NCBI GenBank assembly: GCA_963829545.1
Contig: CAWHIX010000001.1
Span: 62,001 to 126,000 of the forward strand
DNA length: 64,000 nucleotides
Origin: JAXGXJ01 sp963829545
GTDB lineage: Bacteria; Actinomycetota; Thermoleophilia; RBG-16-64-13
Direction: 5' to 3'
Below are positions 63,137 through 64,000 of this stretch, in pieces. The position numbers and the translations under genes are program-made. The notes below the pieces were generated by a model. The model saw only the letters and a program-made list of their open reading frames with translations. It was not told the origin of the DNA and did not search any database. The stretch's first letter is position 1; each line of letters starts with the position of its first letter.

Positions 63137-63185
63137 CAGCCGAGGCGGAGTCTATGTCTCATGCGGCAATCCAGTAGGGGGCAAA

Positions 63186-64000
63186 GTGACTCCATCGGAT
63201 GAATTGACGGCGCTCGGCTATTCGCCACGCTGGGAGACACTCTTCGAACCCTATGCCGCGGAGGGTCTTGCGCCTGCCCGCGTGATCCGCGGAGACCGCG
63301 GCAGCTTCCTGGTAGCGGCGCCGGGTGGCGTCGTTCGTGCCAAGGTCTCTGCCCGCCTGTCGAAGACGGCCGGCGGTGCGGCGGATCTGCCCGCTGTCGG
63401 TGACTGGGTGGCGGTGCGCGTCTCCGAAGGCACCGACACGTCGCTCATAGAGGCAGTACTTGAGCGCACGAGCGCCATCACGCGCAGCGATCCCTCCGGG
63501 ACCTCCGAAGTGCAGGTGCTGGCTGCCAATATCGACACCGTACTGGTGGTTCACCCCATCGGCGAACCGCCCAACCTTCGCCGCATCGAGCGCGAGCTCT
63601 CGGTGGCATGGGACTCGGGAGCCGTCCCCATGGTCGTACTGACGAAGGCAGACCTCTCCGCCGACCCGGAGGACGCACGCGCGGCCGTTGAGGCGGTTGC
63701 GCTCGGGGCGGACGTGATCGTCACCAACGCACTTTCCGGTGACGGCATCCAACTGATCCTGGAGTACATCACGGATCATCGCACCGCGGTTCTTGTCGGC
63801 CCTTCGGGCGCCGGAAAGTCCACGCTCATCAACTCGCTCCTCGGCGAGCAGCGGCAGGCAACGCGCGAGGTGCGTCTGAGCGACGGGCGCGGCATGCACA
63901 CGACCGTTTCGCGCGAGCTGATCCAGATGCCGGGCGGGGGCCTGCTCATCGACACTCCGGGGCTCAGGGCGTTCGGCCTGACCGGGTCGGAGGAGGGCAT
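63186..64000 (+). CDS. rsgA: Ribosome small-subunit-dependent GTPase RsgA, C-terminus outside window
   Basis: GTG 63186 starts a protein that runs off the right edge (about 271 residues seen). An N-terminal OB fold (ARVIRGDRGSFLVAAPGGVVRAKVSARL) precedes a circularly permuted GTPase: G4 (LTKAD), then G1 (GPSGAGKST), G2 (HTTVSRE) and G3 (DTPGLRAFG). RsgA checks late 30S maturation. The C-terminal zinc domain is not in the window. Confidence 0.9.
   Translation, partial: MTPSDELTALGYSPRWETLFEPYAAEGLAPARVIRGDRGSFLVAAPGGVVRAKVSARLSKTAGGAADLPAVGDWVAVRVSEGTDTSLIEAVLERTSAITRSDPSGTSEVQVLAANIDTVLVVHPIGEPPNLRRIERELSVAWDSGAVPMVVLTKADLSADPEDARAAVEAVALGADVIVTNALSGDGIQLILEYITDHRTAVLVGPSGAGKSTLINSLLGEQRQATREVRLSDGRGMHTTVSRELIQMPGGGLLIDTPGLRAFGLTGSEEG

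Overview
The window is dense, high-GC bacterial DNA with frequent GTG and TTG starts, purine-rich ribosome binding sites and several probable leaderless starts. The gene content (LppM-like lipoprotein, class E/F-type sortase with a Thr-rich surface protein, NarL/LuxR two-component genes, PPi-type phosphofructokinase, 2-oxoacid:ferredoxin oxidoreductase, DUF35/thiolase pair, Rrf2 regulator) suggests an actinobacterial lineage with anaerobic or facultative metabolism. That placement is an inference from gene families; no rRNA or tRNA gene is visible.

Layout. 0-1.5 kb: edge of a methyltransferase, then a two-gene toxin-antitoxin-like locus with its own promoter and palindromic operator. 1.5-6.7 kb: MFS exporter, two zinc-ribbon proteins, a CDF-like transporter and an LppM-like lipoprotein. 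7-8.3 kb: Thr-rich anchored protein and sortase. 8.4-13 kb: a four-gene signalling cluster (histidine kinase, LuxR-type regulator, a kinase-like protein without an ATPase domain, stand-alone receiver) leading into an acyltransferase. 13.4-25.8 kb: P-type ATPase, Vps62-like membrane protein, MBL hydrolase, Thr-rich membrane-anchored protein, lipocalin, Zn alcohol dehydrogenase, TatA. 26-31.5 kb: solitary PD-(D/E)XK-type nuclease, pfp, and a coupled PNPOx / PEP-synthase-like pair. 31.6-38.4 kb: MFS, amidotransferase, methyltransferase, MgtA-like ATPase. 38.4-49 kb: a carbon-metabolism block with acyl-CoA dehydrogenase, porGDAB-type oxidoreductase, MaoC hydratase, threonine dehydratase, DUF35 plus thiolase, flavodoxin and SDR. 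49-54 kb: membrane molybdopterin oxidoreductase and tandem AI-2E permeases. 54-59 kb: a complete branched-chain amino-acid ABC transporter (liv) operon. 59-64 kb: Rrf2 regulator with a well-defined divergent promoter region, small membrane and lipoproteins, PRC-barrel protein and the start of rsgA.

How they fit. The liv importer, threonine dehydratase, ferredoxin-dependent 2-oxoacid oxidoreductase, acyl-CoA dehydrogenase, MaoC hydratase, thiolase/DUF35 and alcohol dehydrogenase could together serve amino-acid or branched acyl-CoA catabolism. This is inferred from proximity only.

Quality warning. About two dozen genes are interrupted by single-base shifts (up to about fifteen in one ATPase), while the translated protein stays well conserved across the frames. 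This pattern fits uncorrected sequencing indels better than gene decay, so the broken genes below should be treated as probably intact in the organism. Many genes between them are uninterrupted.
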